The notes below the pieces were generated by a model. That model saw nothing but the letters and a program-made list of their open reading frames with translations. It was not told where the DNA came from and made no database searches. 64,000 nucleotides of DNA from NCBI RefSeq assembly GCF_051014685.1, contig NW_027479551.1:36683-100682 (forward strand), given 5' to 3'. Numbering within the stretch: position 1 is the stretch's first letter; each line of letters begins with the position of its first letter. Below, piece after piece: positions 28,051 to 43,364 of the stretch. Source of the stretch: Ptiloglossa arizonensis. Its lineage: Eukaryota; Arthropoda; Insecta; Hymenoptera; Colletidae. The translations under genes were made by a program, and so were the position numbers.

Positions 28051-29300
28051 AACATATGACGTATAAGGTATAACGTATAACGTAAAACGTATAACGCATA
28101 ACGTATATCGTATACCGTATAACGTATAACGTATATCGTATAACGTATAACGCATAAAGAATAACGTATAACGTATAACCTATGACGTATATCGTGTAAC
28201 GTATAACGTATAACGTATATCGTATAACGTATAACGTATAACGTATAACGTATAACGTATAACGTATAACGTATAACGTATAACGTATAACGAATAACGT
28301 ATAACGTAAAACGTATAACGTATAACGTATAACGTATAACGTATAACCTATGACGTATAACGTATAACGTATAACGTATAACGTATAAAGTATAACGTAT
28401 AACGTATAACCTATAACGTATAACGTGTAACGAAGAACGTATAACGAATAACGTAAAACGTATAACGCATAACATGTAACGTATAACGTATCACGTATAA
28501 CGTATAACGTATAACGTATAACGTATAACGTATAACGTATAACGTATAACGTATAACGTATAACGTATAAAGTATAACGTATAACGTAGAACGAGGAACG
28601 TATAACGTATAACGTATATCGTAAAACGTATAACGTATAACGTATAACGTATAACGTATAACGTATAACGTATAACGTATAACGTATAACGTATAACGTA
28701 TAACGTATAACGTATAACGTATAACGTATAACGTATAACGTATAACGTATAACGTATACCGTATAACGTATAACGTATAACTTATAACGTATATCGTAAA
28801 ACGTATAACGTATGACGTATAAAGAATAACGTATAACGTATAACGTATAAAGAATAACGTATAACGTATAACGTATAACGAATAACGTAAAACGTATAAC
28901 GTATAACGCATAACGTATAACGTATAACGTGTAACGAAGAACGTATAACGAATAACGTATAAGGTATATCGTATAACGTAGAACGTATAACGTATAACGT
29001 ATATCGTAAAACGTACAACGTATAACGTATAACGTATAACGTATTACGTATAACGTATAACGTATAACGTATACCGTATAACGTATAACGTATAACGTAC
29101 AACGTATATCGTAAAACGTATAACGTATGACGTATAAAGAATAACGTATAACGTATAACGTATAAAGAATAACGTATAACGTATAACGTATAACGAATAA
29201 CGTAAAGCGTATAACGCATAACGTATAACGTATAACGTGTAACGAAGAACGTAGAACGAATAACGTATAACGTATATCGTATAACGTATAACGTATAACG
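28051..29300. repeat. 1.43-1.46-kb tandem HOR, first copy
   Basis: AACATATGAC at 28,051 recurs at 29,479, and CCTATGACG at 28,179 recurs at 29,607 (offset 1,428 bp). After a four-unit change near 28,490-28,585 the offset becomes 1,456 (TTATAACG 28,781/30,237). Substitutions between copies include TATAACG/TATATCG near 28,485 and GAGGAACG (28,593) versus GTAGAACG. Confidence 0.85.
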
Positions 29301-29478
29301 TATAACGTATAACGTATAAAGTATAACGTATAACGTATAACCTATAACGTATAACGTGTAACGAAGAACGTATAACGAATAACGTAAAACGTATAACGCA
29401 TAACATGTAACGTATAACGTATCACGTATAACGTATAACGTATAACGTATAACGTATAACGTATAACGTATAACGTAT

Positions 29479-30760
29479 AACATATGACGTATAAGGTATA
29501 ACGTATAACGTAAAACGTATAACGCATAACGTATATCGTATACCGTATAACGTATAACGTATATCGTATAACGTATAACGCATAAAGAATAACGTATAAC
29601 GTATAACCTATGACGTATATCGTGTAACGTATAACGTATAACGTATATCGTATAACGTATAACGTATAACGTATAACGTATAACGTATAACGTATAACGT
29701 ATAACGTATAACGTATAACGAATAACGTATAACGTAAAACGTATAACGTATAACGTATAACGTATAACGTATAACCTATGACGTATAACGTATAACGTAT
29801 AACGTATAACGTATAAAGTATAACGTATAACGTATAACCTATAACGTATAACGTGTAACGAAGAACGTATAACGAATAACGTAAAACGTATAACGCATAA
29901 CATGTAACGTATATCGTATCACGTATAACGTATAACGTATAACGTATAACGTATAACGTATAACGTATAACGTATAACGTATAACGTATAACGTATAACG
30001 TATAACGTATAACGTATAACGTATAACGTATAACGTATAACGTAGAACGTAGAACGTATAACGTATAACGTATATCGTAAAACGTATAACGTATAACGTA
30101 TAACGTATAACGTATAACGTATAACGTATAACGTATAACGTATAACGTATAACGTATAACGTATAACGTATAACGTATAACGTATAACGTATAACGTATA
30201 ACGTATAACGTATACCGTATAACGTATAACGTATAACTTATAACGTATATCGTAAAACGTATAACGTATGACGTATAAAGAATAACGTATAACGTATAAC
30301 GTATAAAGAATAACGTATAACGTATAACGTATAACGAATAACGTAAAACGTATAACGTATAACGCATAACGTATAACGTATAACGTGTAACGAAGAACGT
30401 ATAACGAATAACGTATAAGGTATATCGTATAACGTAGAACGTATAACGTATAACGTATATCGTAAAACGTATAACGTATAACGTATAACGTATAACGTAT
30501 TACGTATAACGTATAACGTATAACGTATACCGTATAACGTATAACGTATAACGTACAACGTATATCGTAAAACGTATAACGTATGACGTATAAAGAATAA
30601 CGTATAACGTATAACGTATAAAGAATAACGTATAACGTATAACGTATAACGAATAACGTAAAGCGTATAACGCATAACGTATAACGTATAACGTGTAACG
30701 AAGAACGTAGAACGAATAACGTATAACGTATATCGTATAACGTATAACGTATAACGTATA
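29479..30760. repeat. 1.43-1.46-kb tandem HOR, second copy
   Basis: This is the tandem partner of 28,051-29,300. Its right part overlaps the start of the 2,149-bp tandem block, so two generations of duplication are superimposed here. Confidence 0.85.
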
Positions 30761-32358
30761 ACGTATAACGTATAACGTATAACGTATAACGTATAACGTA
30801 TAACGTATAACGTATAACGTATAACGTATAACGTATAACGTATAACGTATAACGTATAACGTATAACGTATAACGTATAACGTATAACGTATAACGTATA
30901 ACGTATAACGTATAACGAATAACGTAAAACGTATGACGCATTACATATTACGTATAACGTAGAACGTATAACGTATAACGTATATCGTAAAATGTATAAC
31001 GTATAACGTATAACGTATAACGTATAAAGTATAACGTATAACGTATAACCTATAACGTATAACGTGTAACGAAGAACGTATAACGAATAACGTAAAACGT
31101 ATAACGCATAACATGTAACGTATAACGTATTACGTATAACGTATAACGTATAACGTATAACGTATAACGTATAACGTATAACGCATAACATGTAACGTAT
31201 AACGTATTACGTATAACGTATAACGTATAACGTATAACGTATAACGTATAACGTATAACGTATAACGTATAACGTATAACGTAGAACGTAGAACGTAGAA
31301 CGTATAACGTATATCGTAAAACGTATAACGTATAACGTATAACGTATAACGTATAACGTATAACGTATAACGTATAACGTATAACGTATAACGTATAACG
31401 TATAACGTATAACGTATAACGTATAACGTATAACGTATACCGTATAACGTATAACGTATAACTTATAACGTATATCGTAAAACGTATAACGTATGACGTA
31501 TAAAGAATAACGTATAACGTATAACGTATAAAGAATAACGTATAACGTATAACGTATAACGAATAACGTAAAACGTATAAAGTATAACGCATAACGTATA
31601 ACGTATAACGTGTAACGAAGAACGTATAACGAATAACGTATAAGGTATATCGTATAACGTAGAACGTATAACGTATAACGTATATCGTAAAACGTATAAC
31701 GTATAACGTATAACGTATAACGTATAACGTATAACGTATAACGTATAACATATACCGTTTAACGTATAACGTATAACGTACAACGTATAACGTATAACGT
31801 ATAACGTATAACGTATACCGTATACCGTATAACGTATAACGTATAACTTATAACGTATATCGTAAAACGTATAACGTATGACGTATAAAGAATAACGTAT
31901 AACGTATAACGTATAAAGAATAACGTATAACGTATAACGTATAACGAATAACGTAAAACGTATAACGTGTAACGCATAACGTATAACGTATAACGCATAA
32001 CGTATAACGTATAACGTGTAACGAAGAACGTATAACGAATAACGTATAACGTATATCGTATAACGTAGAACGTATAACGTATAACGTATAACGTATAACG
32101 TATAACGTATAACGTATAACGTATAACGTATAACGTATAACGTATAACGTATAACGTATAACGTATAACGTATAACGTATAACGTATAACGTATAACGTA
32201 TAACGAATAACGTATAACGTATAACGTGTAACGAAGAACGTATAACGTATAACGTATAAGGTATATCGTATAACGTATAACGTATAACGTATAACGTATA
32301 GCGTATAACGTATAACGTATAACGTATAACGTATAACGTATAACGTATAACGTATAAC
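30210..32358. repeat. 2,149-bp tandem HOR, first copy
   Basis: Markers recur 2,149 bp (exactly 307 units) downstream: TTATAACG 30,237/32,386, TATAAGG 30,414/32,563 and the ATACCGTTTAACG context 31,752/33,901. The offset changes to 2,142 after one unit is lost near 31,820, where this copy has two TATACCG units and the other has one. Confidence 0.9.
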
Positions 32359-34510
32359 GTATACCGTATAACGTATAACGTATAACTTATAACGTATATC
32401 GTAAAACGTATAACGTATGACGTATAAAGAATAACGTATAACGTATAACGTATAAAGAATAACGTATAACGTATAACGTATAACGAATAACGTAAAACGT
32501 ATAACGTATAACGCATAACGTATAACGTATAACGTGTAACGAAGAACGTATAACGAATAACGTATAAGGTATATCGTATAACGTAGAACGTATAACGTAT
32601 AACGTATATCGTAAAACGTATAACGTATAACGTATAACGTATAACGTATTACGTATAACGTATAACGTATAACGTATACCGTATAACGTATAACGTATAA
32701 CGTACAACGTATATCGTAAAACGTATAACGTATGACGTATAAAGAATAACGTATAACGTATAACGTATAAAGAATAACGTATAACGTATAACGTATAACG
32801 AATAACGTAAAGCGTATAACGCATAACGTATAACGTATAACGTGTAACGAAGAACGTAGAACGAATAACGTATAACGTATATCGTATAACGTATAACGTA
32901 TAACGTATAACGTATAACGTATAACGTATAACGTATAACGTATAACGTATAACGTATAACGTATAACGTATAACGTATAACGTATAACGTATAACGTATA
33001 ACGTATAACGTATAACGTATAACGTATAACGTATAACGTATAACGTATAACGTATAACGAATAACGTAAAACGTATGACGCATTACATATTACGTATAAC
33101 GTAGAACGTATAACGTATAACGTATATCGTAAAATGTATAACGTATAACGTATAACGTATAACGTATAAAGTATAACGTATAACGTATAACCTATAACGT
33201 ATAACGTGTAACGAAGAACGTATAACGAATAACGTAAAACGTATAACGCATAACATGTAACGTATAACGTATTACGTATAACGTATAACGTATAACGTAT
33301 AACGTATAACGTATAACGTATAACGCATAACATGTAACGTATAACGTATTACGTATAACGTATAACGTATAACGTATAACGTATAACGTATAACGTATAA
33401 CGTATAACGTATAACGTATAACGTATAACGTAGAACGTAGAACGTAGAACGTATAACGTATATCGTAAAACGTATAACGTATAACGTATAACGTATAACG
33501 TATAACGTATAACGTATAACGTATAACGTATAACGTATAACGTATAACGTATAACGTATAACGTATAACGTATAACGTATAACGTATACCGTATAACGTA
33601 TAACGTATAACTTATAACGTATATCGTAAAACGTATAACGTATGACGTATAAAGAATAACGTATAACGTATAACGTATAAAGAATAACGTATAACGTATA
33701 ACGTATAACGAATAACGTAAAACGTATAAAGTATAACGCATAACGTATAACGTATAACGTGTAACGAAGAACGTATAACGAATAACGTATAAGGTATATC
33801 GTATAACGTAGAACGTATAACGTATAACGTATATCGTAAAACGTATAACGTATAACGTATAACGTATAACGTATAACGTATAACGTATAACGTATAACAT
33901 ATACCGTTTAACGTATAACGTATAACGTACAACGTATAACGTATAACGTATAACGTATAACGTATACCGTATAACGTATAACGTATAACTTATAACGTAT
34001 ATCGTAAAACGTATAACGTATGACGTATAAAGAATAACGTATAACGTATAACGTATAAAGAATAACGTATAACGTATAACGTATAACGAATAACGTAAAA
34101 CGTATAACGTGTAACGCATAACGTATAACGTATAACGCATAACGTATAACGTATAACGTGTAACGAAGAACGTATAACGAATAACGTATAACGTATATCG
34201 TATAACGTAGAACGTATAACGTATAACGTATAACGTATAACGTATAACGTATAACGTATAACGTATAACGTATAACGTATAACGTATAACGTATAACGTA
34301 TAACGTATAACGTATAACGTATAACGTATAACGTATAACGTATAACGTATAACGAATAACGTATAACGTATAACGTGTAACGAAGAACGTATAACGTATA
34401 ACGTATAAGGTATATCGTATAACGTATAACGTATAACGTATAACGTATAGCGTATAACGTATAACGTATAACGTATAACGTATAACGTATAACGTATAAC
34501 GTATAACGTA
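32359..34510. repeat. 2,149-bp tandem HOR, second copy
   Basis: This is the immediate tandem partner of 30,210-32,358, nearly identical by eye. The TATAGCG unit near 32,299 recurs near 34,448, and the copies diverge after about 34,510 where this one has GAATAACG. Confidence 0.9.
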
Positions 34511-35145
34511 TAACGAATAACGTATAACGTATAACGTGTAACGAAGAACGTATAACGAATAACGAATAACGTATATCGTATAACGTAGAACGTATAACGT
34601 ATAACGTATAACGTATAACGTATAACGTATAACGTATAACGTATAACGTATAACGTATAACGTATAACGTATAACGTATAACGTATAACGTCTAACGTAT
34701 AACGTATATCGTATAACGTAGAACGTATAACGTATAACGTATATCGTAAAATGTATAACGTATAACGTATAACGTATAACGTATAACGTATAACGTATAG
34801 CGTATAAAGTATAACGTATAACGAATAACGTAAAACGTATGACGCATTACATATTACGTATAACGTATAACGTATAACGTATAACGTATAACGTATAACG
34901 AGTAACGTAAAACGTATGACGCATTACATATTACGTTTAACGTAGAACGTATAACGTATAACGTATAACGTATAACGTATAACGTATAACGTATAACGTA
35001 TAACGTATAACGTATAACGTAAAACGTATAACGTATTACGTATAACGAATAACGTAAAACGTATTACGCATAACGTATAACGTATAACGTGTAACGAAGA
35101 ACGTATAACGAATAACGTATAACGTATATCGTATAACGTAGAACG
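34511..35145. repeat. Satellite linker between tandem blocks
   Basis: No gene is seen. It carries a GAATAACGAATAACG pair near 34,557, a TCTAACG unit at 34,691 that recurs at 37,960 (offset 3,269), and GCATTACATATTACG contexts. A GAGTAACG unit near 34,900 was not noticed elsewhere. Confidence 0.75.
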
Positions 35146-38100
35146 TATAACGTATAACGTATAACGTGTAACGAAGAACGTATAACGAATAACGTATAAG
35201 GTATATCGTATAACGTATAACGTATAACGTATAACGTATATCGTAAAACGTATAACGTATAACGTATAACGTATAACGTATAACGTATAACGTATAACGT
35301 ATTACGTATAACGTATAACGTATAACGTATACCGTATAACGTATAACGTATAACGTACAACGTATATCGTAAAACGTATAACGTATGACGTATAAAGAAT
35401 AACGTATAACGTATAACGTATAAAGAATAACGTATAACGTATAACGTATAACGAATAACGTAAAGCGTATAACGCATAACGTATAACGTATAACGTGTAA
35501 CGAAGAACGTAGAACGAATAACGTATAACGTATATCGTATAACGTATAACGTATAACGTATAACGAATAACGTAAAACGTATGACGCATTACATATTACG
35601 TATAACGTAGAACGTATAACGTATAACGTATAACGTATAACGTATAACGTATAACGTATAACGTATAACGTAAAACGTATAACGTATTACGTATAACGTA
35701 TAACGTATAACGTATAACGTATAACGTATAACGTATAACGTATAACGTATAACGTATAACGAATAACGTAAAACGTATGACGCATTACATATTACGTATA
35801 ACGTAGAACGTATAACGTATAACGTATATCGTAAAACGTATAACGTATAACGTATAACGTATAACGTATAACGTATAACGAATAACGTAAAACGTATTAC
35901 GCATAACGTATAACGTATAACGTGTAACGAAGAACGTATAACGAATAACGTATAACGTATATCGTATAACGTAGAACGTATAACGTATAACGTATAACGT
36001 ATAACGTATAACGTATACCGTATAACGTATAACGTATAACTTATAACGTATATCGTAAAACGTATAACGTATGACGTATAAAGAATAACGTATAACGTAT
36101 AACGTATAAAGAATAACGTATAACGTATAACGTATAACGAATAACGTAAAACGTATAACGTATAACGCATAACGTATAACGTATAACGTGTAACGAAGAA
36201 CGTATAACGAATAACGTATAAGGTATATCGTATAACGTAGAACGTATAACGTATAACGTATATCGTAAAACGTATAACGTATAACGTATAACGTATAACG
36301 TATTACGTATAACGTATAACGTATAACGTATACCGTATAACGTATAACGTATAACGTACAACGTATATCGTAAAACGTATAACGTATGACGTATAAAGAA
36401 TAACGTATAACGTATAACGTATAAAGAATAACGTATAACGTATAACGTATAACGTATAACGAATAACGTAAAGCGTATAACGCATAACGTATAACGTATA
36501 ACGTGTAACGAAGAACGTAGAACGAATAACGTATAACGTATATCGTATAACGTATAACGTATAACGTATAACGTATAACGTATAACGTATAACGTATAAC
36601 GTATAACGTATAACGTATAACGTATAACGTATAACGTATAACGTATAACGTATAACGTATAACGTATAACGTATAACGTATAACCTATGACGTATAACGT
36701 ATAACGTATAACGTGTAACGTATATCGTATAACGTATAACGTATAACGTATAACGTATAACGTATAACGTATAACGTATAACGTATAACGTATAACGTAT
36801 AACGTATAACGTATAACGTATAACGTATAACGTATAACGTATACCGTATAACGTATAACGTATAACTTATAACGTATATCGTAAAACGTATAACGTATGA
36901 CGTATAAAGAATAACGTATAACGTATAACGTATAAAGAATAACGTATAACGTATAACGTATAACGAATAACGTAAAACGTATAAAGTATAACGCATAACG
37001 TATAACGTATAACGTGTAACGAAGAACGTATAACGAATAACGTATAAGGTATATCGTATAACGTAGAACGTATAACGTATAACGTATATCGTAAAACGTA
37101 TAACGTATAACGTATAACGTATAACGTATAACGTATAACGTATAACGTATAACGTATAACATATACCGTTTAACGTATAACGTATAACGTACAACGTATA
37201 ACGTATAACGTATAACGTATAACGTATACCGTATAACGTATAACGTATAACTTATAACGTATATCGTAAAACGTATAACGTATGACGTATAAAGAATAAC
37301 GTATAACGTATAACGTATAAAGAATAACGTATAACGTATAACGTATAACGAATAACGTAAAACGTATAACGTGTAACGCATAACGTATAACGTATAACGC
37401 ATAACGTATAACGTATAACGTGTAACGAAGAACGTATAACGAATAACGTATAACGTATATCGTATAACGTAGAACGTATAACGTATAACGTATAACGTAT
37501 AACGTATAACGTATAACGTATAACGTATAACTTATAACGTATAACGTATAACGTATAACGTATAACGTATAACGTATAACGTATAACGTATAACGTATAA
37601 CGTATAACGTATAACGTATAACGAATAACGTATAACGTATAACGTGTAACGAAGAACGTATAACGTATAACGTATAAGGTATATCGTATAACGTATAACG
37701 TATAACGTATAACGTATAACGTATAGCGTATAACGTATAACGTATAACGTATAACGTATAACGTATAACGTATAACGTATAACGTATAACGAATAACGTA
37801 TAACGTATAACGTGTAACGAAGAACGTATAACGAATAACGAATAACGTATATCGTATAACGTAGAACGTATAACGTATAACGTATAACGTATAACGTATA
37901 ACGTATAACGTATAACGTATAACGTATAACGTATAACGTATAACGTATAACGTATAACGTCTAACGTATAACGTATATCGTATAACGTAGAACGTATAAC
38001 GTATAACGTATATCGTAAAATGTATAACGTATAACGTATAACGTATAACGTATAACGTATAACGTATAGCGTATAAAGTATAACGTATAACGAATAACGT

Positions 38101-38598
38101 AAAACGTATGACGCATTACATATTACGTATAACGTATAACGTATAACGTATAACGTATAAAGAATAACGTATAACGTATAACGTATAACGAATAACGTAA
38201 AGCGTATAACGCATAACGTATAACGTATAACGTGTAACGAAGAACGTAGAACGAATAACGTATAACGTATATCGTATAACGTATAACGTATAACGTATAA
38301 CGTATAACGTATAACGTATAACGTATAACGTATAACGTATAACGTAAAACGTATAACGTATTACGTATAACGTATAACGTATAACGTATAACGTATATCG
38401 TATAACGTAGAACGTATAACGTATAACGTACAACGTATAACGTATAACGTATAACGTATAACGTATACCGTATAACGTATAACGTATAACTTATAACGTA
38501 TATCGTAAAACGTATAACGTATGACGTATAAAGAATAACGTATAACGTATAACGTATAAAGAATAACGTATAACGTATAACGTATAACGAATAACGTA
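35146..38598. repeat. 4.76-kb period block, first copy
   Basis: Markers recur first 4,759 bp and then 4,766 bp downstream (TATATCG after TATAAGG 35,201/39,960; ATACCG 38,465/43,231). The one substitution I traced is TTATAACG at 37,532, canonical at 42,298. The period is 680 units plus 6 bp, which the single -1 deletion between the copies explains. Confidence 0.9.
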
Positions 38599-39904
38599 TA
38601 ACGTATAACGTGTAACGAAGAACGTATAACGAATAACGAATAACGTATATCGTATAACGTAGAACGTATAACGTATAACGTATAACGTATAACGTATAAC
38701 GTATAACGTATAACGTATAACGTATAACGTATAACGTATAACGTATAACGTATAACGTATAACGTCTAACGTATAACGTATATCGTATAACGTAGAACGT
38801 ATAACGTATAACGTATATCGTAAAATGTATAACGTATAACGTATAACGTATAACGTATAACGTATAACGTATTACGTATAACGTATAACGTATAACGTAT
38901 AACGTATAACGTATAACGTATAACGTATAACGTATAACGTATAACGTATAACGTATAACGTAAAACGTATAACGTATTACGTATAACGTATAACGTATAA
39001 CGTATAACGTATAACGTATAACGTATAACGTATAACGTATAACGTATAACGAATAACGTAAAACGTATGACGCATTACATATTACGTTTAACGTAGAACG
39101 TATAACGTATAACGTATATCGTAAAACGTATAACATATAACGTATAACGTATAACGTATAACGTATAACGTATAACGTATAACGTATAACGTAAAACGTA
39201 TAACGTATTACGTATAACGTATAACGTATAACGTATAACGTATAACGTATAACGTGTAACGTATAACGTATAACGTATAACGAATAACGTAAAACGTATG
39301 ACGCATTACATATTACGCAAACGTAGAACGTATAACGTATAACGTATATCGTAAAACGTATAACGTATAACGTATAACGTATAACGTATAACGTATAACG
39401 AATAACGTAAAACGTATTACGCATAACGTATAACGTATAACGTGTAACGAAGAACGTATAACGAATAACGTATAACGTATATCGTATAACGTAGAACGTA
39501 TAACGTATAACGTATAACGTGTAACGAAGAACGTATAACGAATAACGTATAACGTATATCGTATAACGTAGAACGTATAACGTATAACGTACAACGTATA
39601 ACGTATAACGTATAACGTATACCGTATAACGTATAACGTATAACATATAACGTATATCGTAAAACGTATAACGTATGACGTATAAAGAATAACGTATAAC
39701 GTATAACGTATAAAGAATAACGTATAACGTATAACGTATAACGAATAACGTAAAAGGTATAACGTGTAACGCATAACGTATAACGTATAACGCATAACGT
39801 ATAACGTATAACGTGTAACGAAGAACGTATAACGAATAACGTATAACGTATATCGTATAACGTAGAACGTATAACGTATAACGTATAACGTAAAACGTAT
39901 GACG
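38599..39904. repeat. Satellite spacer between the two 3.45-kb blocks
   Basis: No gene is seen. It contains right-domain cassettes and TCTAACG (38,764), a TGTAACG near 39,252, and the only 6-bp unit in the window (39,318). Confidence 0.8.
39318..39323. repeat. Single 6-bp unit, -1 register shift
   Basis: Between CpGs at 39,316 and 39,322 the spacing is six bases (CAAACG) instead of seven. The context before it (GCATTACATATTACG) elsewhere continues with TATAACG or TTTAACG, so this looks like a TTTAACG or TATAACG unit that lost a base. The heptamer phase changes from 4 to 3 (mod 7) across it. Confidence 0.9.
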
Positions 39905-42900
39905 CATAACGTATAACGTATAACGTGTAACGAAGAACGTATAACGAATAACGTATAAGGTATATCGTATAACGTATAACGTATAACGTATAACGTATAT
40001 CGTAAAACGTATAACGTATAACGTATAACGTATAACGTATAACGTATAACGTATAACGTATTACGTATAACGTATAACGTATAACGTATACCGTATAACG
40101 TATAACGTATAACGTACAACGTATATCGTAAAACGTATAACGTATGACGTATAAAGAATAACGTATAACGTATAACGTATAAAGAATAACGTATAACGTA
40201 TAACGTATAACGAATAACGTAAAGCGTATAACGCATAACGTATAACGTATAACGTGTAACGAAGAACGTAGAACGAATAACGTATAACGTATATCGTATA
40301 ACGTATAACGTATAACGTATAACGAATAACGTAAAACGTATGACGCATTACATATTACGTATAACGTAGAACGTATAACGTATAACGTATAACGTATAAC
40401 GTATAACGTATAACGTATAACGTATAACGTAAAACGTATAACGTATTACGTATAACGTATAACGTATAACGTATAACGTATAACGTATAACGTATAACGT
40501 ATAACGTATAACGTATAACGTATAACGAATAACGTAAAACGTATGACGCATTACATATTACGTATAACGTAGAACGTATAACGTATAACGTATATCGTAA
40601 AACGTATAACGTATAACGTATAACGTATAACGTATAACGTATAACGAATAACGTAAAACGTATTACGCATAACGTATAACGTATAACGTGTAACGAAGAA
40701 CGTATAACGAATAACGTATAACGTATATCGTATAACGTAGAACGTATAACGTATAACGTATAACGTATAACGTATAACGTATACCGTATAACGTATAACG
40801 TATAACTTATAACGTATATCGTAAAACGTATAACGTATGACGTATAAAGAATAACGTATAACGTATAACGTATAAAGAATAACGTATAACGTATAACGTA
40901 TAACGAATAACGTAAAACGTATAACGTATAACGCATAACGTATAACGTATAACGTGTAACGAAGAACGTATAACGAATAACGTATAAGGTATATCGTATA
41001 ACGTAGAACGTATAACGTATAACGTATATCGTAAAACGTATAACGTATAACGTATAACGTATAACGTATTACGTATAACGTATAACGTATAACGTATACC
41101 GTATAACGTATAACGTATAACGTACAACGTATATCGTAAAACGTATAACGTATGACGTATAAAGAATAACGTATAACGTATAACGTATAAAGAATAACGT
41201 ATAACGTATAACGTATAACGTATAACGAATAACGTAAAGCGTATAACGCATAACGTATAACGTATAACGTGTAACGAAGAACGTAGAACGAATAACGTAT
41301 AACGTATATCGTATAACGTATAACGTATAACGTATAACGTATAACGTATAACGTATAACGTATAACGTATAACGTATAACGTATAACGTATAACGTATAA
41401 CGTATAACGTATAACGTATAACGTATAACGTATAACGTATAACGTATAACCTATGACGTATAACGTATAACGTATAACGTGTAACGTATATCGTATAACG
41501 TATAACGTATAACGTATAACGTATAACGTATAACGTATAACGTATAACGTATAACGTATAACGTATAACGTATAACGTATAACGTATAACGTATAACGTA
41601 TAACGTATACCGTATAACGTATAACGTATAACTTATAACGTATATCGTAAAACGTATAACGTATGACGTATAAAGAATAACGTATAACGTATAACGTATA
41701 AAGAATAACGTATAACGTATAACGTATAACGAATAACGTAAAACGTATAAAGTATAACGCATAACGTATAACGTATAACGTGTAACGAAGAACGTATAAC
41801 GAATAACGTATAAGGTATATCGTATAACGTAGAACGTATAACGTATAACGTATATCGTAAAACGTATAACGTATAACGTATAACGTATAACGTATAACGT
41901 ATAACGTATAACGTATAACGTATAACATATACCGTTTAACGTATAACGTATAACGTACAACGTATAACGTATAACGTATAACGTATAACGTATACCGTAT
42001 AACGTATAACGTATAACTTATAACGTATATCGTAAAACGTATAACGTATGACGTATAAAGAATAACGTATAACGTATAACGTATAAAGAATAACGTATAA
42101 CGTATAACGTATAACGAATAACGTAAAACGTATAACGTGTAACGCATAACGTATAACGTATAACGCATAACGTATAACGTATAACGTGTAACGAAGAACG
42201 TATAACGAATAACGTATAACGTATATCGTATAACGTAGAACGTATAACGTATAACGTATAACGTATAACGTATAACGTATAACGTATAACGTATAACGTA
42301 TAACGTATAACGTATAACGTATAACGTATAACGTATAACGTATAACGTATAACGTATAACGTATAACGTATAACGTATAACGTATAACGAATAACGTATA
42401 ACGTATAACGTGTAACGAAGAACGTATAACGTATAACGTATAAGGTATATCGTATAACGTATAACGTATAACGTATAACGTATAACGTATAGCGTATAAC
42501 GTATAACGTATAACGTATAACGTATAACGTATAACGTATAACGTATAACGTATAACGAATAACGTATAACGTATAACGTGTAACGAAGAACGTATAACGA
42601 ATAACGAATAACGTATATCGTATAACGTAGAACGTATAACGTATAACGTATAACGTATAACGTATAACGTATAACGTATAACGTATAACGTATAACGTAT
42701 AACGTATAACGTATAACGTATAACGTCTAACGTATAACGTATATCGTATAACGTAGAACGTATAACGTATAACGTATATCGTAAAATGTATAACGTATAA
42801 CGTATAACGTATAACGTATAACGTATAACGTATAGCGTATAAAGTATAACGTATAACGAATAACGTAAAACGTATGACGCATTACATATTACGTATAACG

Positions 42901-43364
42901 TATAACGTATAACGTATAACGTATAAAGAATAACGTATAACGTATAACGTATAACGAATAACGTAAAGCGTATAACGCATAACGTATAACGTATAACGTG
43001 TAACGAAGAACGTAGAACGAATAACGTATAACGTATATCGTATAACGTATAACGTATAACGTATAACGTATAACGTATAACGTATAACGTATAACGTATA
43101 ACGTATAACGTAAAACGTATAACGTATTACGTATAACGTATAACGTATAACGTATAACGTATATCGTATAACGTAGAACGTATAACGTATAACGTACAAC
43201 GTATAACGTATAACGTATAACGTATAACGTATACCGTATAACGTATAACGTATAACTTATAACGTATATCGTAAAACGTATAACGTATGACGTATAAAGA
43301 ATAACGTATAACGTATAACGTATAAAGAATAACGTATAACGTATAACGTATAACGAATAACGTA
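39905..43364. repeat. 4.76-kb period block, second copy
   Basis: This is the partner of 35,146-38,598. The match ends where this copy reads GAATAACGTAAAACG (43,364) and the first reads GAATAACGTATAACG (38,598). Confidence 0.9.

Noticed and set aside
38123..39907. 594-codon open frame with an unusual YVCVICNASYV stretch
   Set aside because: The unusual residues come from reading through the six-base unit at 39,318 and the CATTACATATTACG variant. It is not a protein domain.
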